Source: CADCTM01 sp049671305 (GTDB lineage: Bacteria; Cyanobacteriota; Cyanobacteriia; Cyanobacteriales; Coleofasciculaceae). Taken from it: a stretch of DNA of 64,000 nucleotides. Shown here piece by piece: positions 62,822-64,000 of the stretch. The stretch spans positions 1 through 64,000 of the forward strand of contig JBATUR010000044.1 in NCBI GenBank assembly GCA_049671305.1, in the 5' to 3' direction. Made by a program: the position numbers and the translations under genes. Numbering within the stretch: position 1 is the first letter of the stretch; every line of letters begins with the position of its first letter. Below the pieces are notes generated by a model that was not told the DNA's origin, did not search any database, and saw only the letters and a program-made list of their open reading frames with translations.

Positions 62822-62827
62822 ATCGTC
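62817..62827 (-). promoter_or_regulatory. C-box-like dyad overlapping the methyltransferase start
   Basis: GACATATCGTC (plus strand) differs at one base from C-box 1 at 60612-60622 (GACACATCGTC), and the flank TGTGACA is shared. It covers the ATG at 62821-62819. C protein bound here could block methylase transcription or initiation. Confidence 0.55.
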
Positions 62828-62885
62828 AACATAGAGACAAGATTAACAAAGGTACTAAACAATCTTCTTTGAAAAAGCGATCTGA

Positions 62886-62956
62886 AGAGCAGCAGGGCTA
62901 GGCTAACGCTTCCCTTCGCTGTTTTCAGGTTCCCAAAGGGCTGTAAGCGATCGCAT
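62886..62956. repeat. Dispersed cyanobacterial repeat (GCTAACGCTTCCCTTCGC type) with HIP1 site
   Basis: GCTAACGCTTCCCTTCGCTG followed by AAAGGGCTGTAAGCGATCGC. The first part resembles the GCGAAGCGGAAGCGTTAGC repeats scattered through cyanobacterial genomes. It separates the restriction-modification genes from the Uma2 gene and may mark an insertion boundary. Confidence 0.45.
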
Positions 62957-63066
62957 TTTATCCTCCTCTTAGTCATCGTTCCCTTACCCCAATACAGATG
63001 GAATAATGAAACTATAGCCCTCCAAACCTAAATTACTTCTAGTCTGGAAACAAACTGGAGATTAAA

Positions 63067-63663
63067 ATGACCTCAGCAACCATAGCAGCACCTAAAAAAG
63101 AATTGCCTCTTTTATTTGAGGGAATGACTTGGAGAGAGTTCAAAGCCGTTGAGCAATTGTTAGACCGTCCAGGATATCGGTTGTCTTTCCTGGATGGAAT
63201 TCTGGAGATACGACGAATGCCTGGAGAACCTCACGAAACTGTAAAAGAAAGAATCGGTGCTTTGTTGGAGCTTTACCTGCTTATGGCAGGGTTTGACTTT
63301 ACTCCGACTGGCTCAATGACTTTGGAAAATGAAGTAGCTAGCGTTAAGCGAGAGGCAGATAAATCTTATAAACTTGCTCCTGGTCGTATGCTACCTGATT
63401 TGGCGATCGAGGTGGTTTTTTCCAGTGGCGGCATCAACAAACTAGAAGCATATAAGCGCCTGAAAGTCAAGGAAGTGTGGTTTTGGGAAGATGGAGTGTT
63501 AGAGGTTTATCATTTGCGGGGAGAGGGCAATACAGTTGATTATGAAAAGGTTTCTACTAGTGAGGAAGTTAAAGGAATTGATTTAGATTTGTTGTTACGT
63601 TGCATCAATATGGCAAATCATGTAGAGGCGATAAAAACTTTTCAACAAGCACTCCAAAAATAG
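63067..63663 (+). CDS. Uma2-family putative nuclease
   Basis: A 198-residue Uma2 protein of the PD-(D/E)XK superfamily, a family greatly expanded in cyanobacteria. Visible elements are YRLSFLDGILEI (about 37-48), HETVKERIGALLE, the catalytic D/E-x-K core DLAIEVVFSSGGINKLEAYKR with D116, E119 and K131 (approximate), and VKEVWFWEDGVLEVY. A GGAG ribosome site precedes the ATG. Biological role unknown; a link to mobile DNA is often suggested. No partner gene. Confidence 0.88.
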   Translation: MTSATIAAPKKELPLLFEGMTWREFKAVEQLLDRPGYRLSFLDGILEIRRMPGEPHETVKERIGALLELYLLMAGFDFTPTGSMTLENEVASVKREADKSYKLAPGRMLPDLAIEVVFSSGGINKLEAYKRLKVKEVWFWEDGVLEVYHLRGEGNTVDYEKVSTSEEVKGIDLDLLLRCINMANHVEAIKTFQQALQK

Positions 63664-63773
63664 CTACTGAGGGTATCCAAAAAGCGTAGTTTCACAAACT
63701 ATTGTAACGCTTTTTAGCTCGTTGGCATCTTACCTTCAGATATTAACATCGCCTAAACTTTCGTTCTGCAACT

Positions 63774-64000
63774 ATGTCAAATCGGGATAGTCAACTAGCT
63801 GATATCAAATCAATTGAGCAATTGCGCGATCGCAAATTACTAACTTCCAATCCCAATGTTAATACAAATATAGCAGCACCTAGCATCGAACAAACCTACT
63901 ATTGGCTAAGTCAGCTTGCGCGTCAACTACAACAAAATAACACAACAGAATTTATCATAGAAAACATTCAAGCTTCTAGCTTAACTTTACCTCAAAAGCG
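63774..64000 (+). CDS. 5' part of a gene continuing beyond the window
   Basis: An ATG at 63774 opens a frame that stays open to the window end (75 codons): MSNRDSQLADIKSIEQLRDR and later EQTYYWLSQLARQLQQNNTT then EFIIENIQASSL. The stretch W-L-x-x-L-A-R-Q-L-Q-x-x-x-x-T-E-F-x-I-E resembles the segment next to the NTPase core in cyanobacterial NACHT-type proteins. That is a weak hint. No clear ribosome site is seen. Confidence 0.5.
   Translation, partial: MSNRDSQLADIKSIEQLRDRKLLTSNPNVNTNIAAPSIEQTYYWLSQLARQLQQNNTTEFIIENIQASSLTLPQK

Noticed and set aside
1..64000. CRISPR array, complete insertion sequence or prophage
   Set aside because: No regularly spaced repeats, transposase or integrase genes or phage structural genes were seen.
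1..64000. Complete tRNA or rRNA gene
   Set aside because: No cloverleaf or rRNA sequence was recognised by eye; only a leader-like stretch at the left edge.

Overview
The window is cyanobacterial chromosome. Three things show this: a phylloquinone (menaquinone-type) pathway block, a CyanoQ (PsbQ) photosystem II lipoprotein, and cyanobacteria-specific families (PucC-like MFS, DUF1350, DUF1816, a cyanobacteriochrome GAF domain, sulfiredoxin). GCGATCGC-type HIP1 octamers are scattered throughout. Base composition is AT-rich and uniform, and coding density is moderate with many 150-600 bp spacers. The genus cannot be named from the sequence alone.

Layout. 1-867: left edge with a strong minus-strand promoter that looks like an rRNA leader, otherwise non-coding. 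868-6198: MarC, ChaN-like, two ABM-like proteins, inositol monophosphatase and PucC-type MFS, plus two small ORFs too short for usual annotation. 7.7-11.8 kb: phylloquinone genes, with menF divergent from menA-menC-menE and the DHNA-CoA thioesterase convergent at the end. The 490-bp menF/menA spacer holds an unexplained hairpin-rich element. 11.9-20.6 kb: ABC-F ATPase, 2OG-Fe(II) oxygenase, WG-repeat protein, cysK, a gamma-glutamylcyclotransferase-like protein, a secreted four-repeat protein and DUF1350. 20.7-23.1 kb: stress block with two Dps ferritins, an HTH-GrpE fusion and sulfiredoxin. 23.2-26.9 kb: prolyl oligopeptidase, CyanoQ and a FAD amine oxidase.

27.4-39.4 kb is rich in signalling: a hybrid kinase, an Rcp1-like regulator with its kinase, a stand-alone DXCF cyanobacteriochrome GAF protein and a four-GAF protein. 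39.5-43.2 kb: HAD phosphatase, DCC thiol oxidoreductase and an RCK-pore-RCK channel. 43.7-50.4 kb: a PRC-barrel/coiled-coil operon, then a PepSY - OmpR-type regulator - kinase cluster followed by two paralogous membrane proteins. An 11-bp direct-repeat promoter element is shared by two of its transcription units. 50.5-59.8 kb: ferredoxin-MBL protein, GT2, amidase, NDH-2, the scar of a deleted macAB-like efflux operon, the DUF1501/DUF1800 pair and DUF1816. 60.6-62.8 kb: a controller-regulated restriction-modification system with a clear C-box. The right edge has a Uma2 nuclease and the start of a further gene.

Most notable: (1) an identical 21-bp element with a perfect dyad, 39 bp from the start codon of both sulfiredoxin and a ferredoxin-MBL protein 28 kb away, suggesting an undescribed redox regulon; (2) the 11-bp-period CTTTCC repeats of the PepSY/two-component/membrane-protein cluster; (3) the single-domain DXCF cyanobacteriochrome; (4) C-protein operators both ahead of the C gene and overlapping the methyltransferase start; (5) the structured element between menF and menA; (6) the HTH-GrpE fusion between two Dps genes. 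All functional links are inference from sequence; no searches were run.
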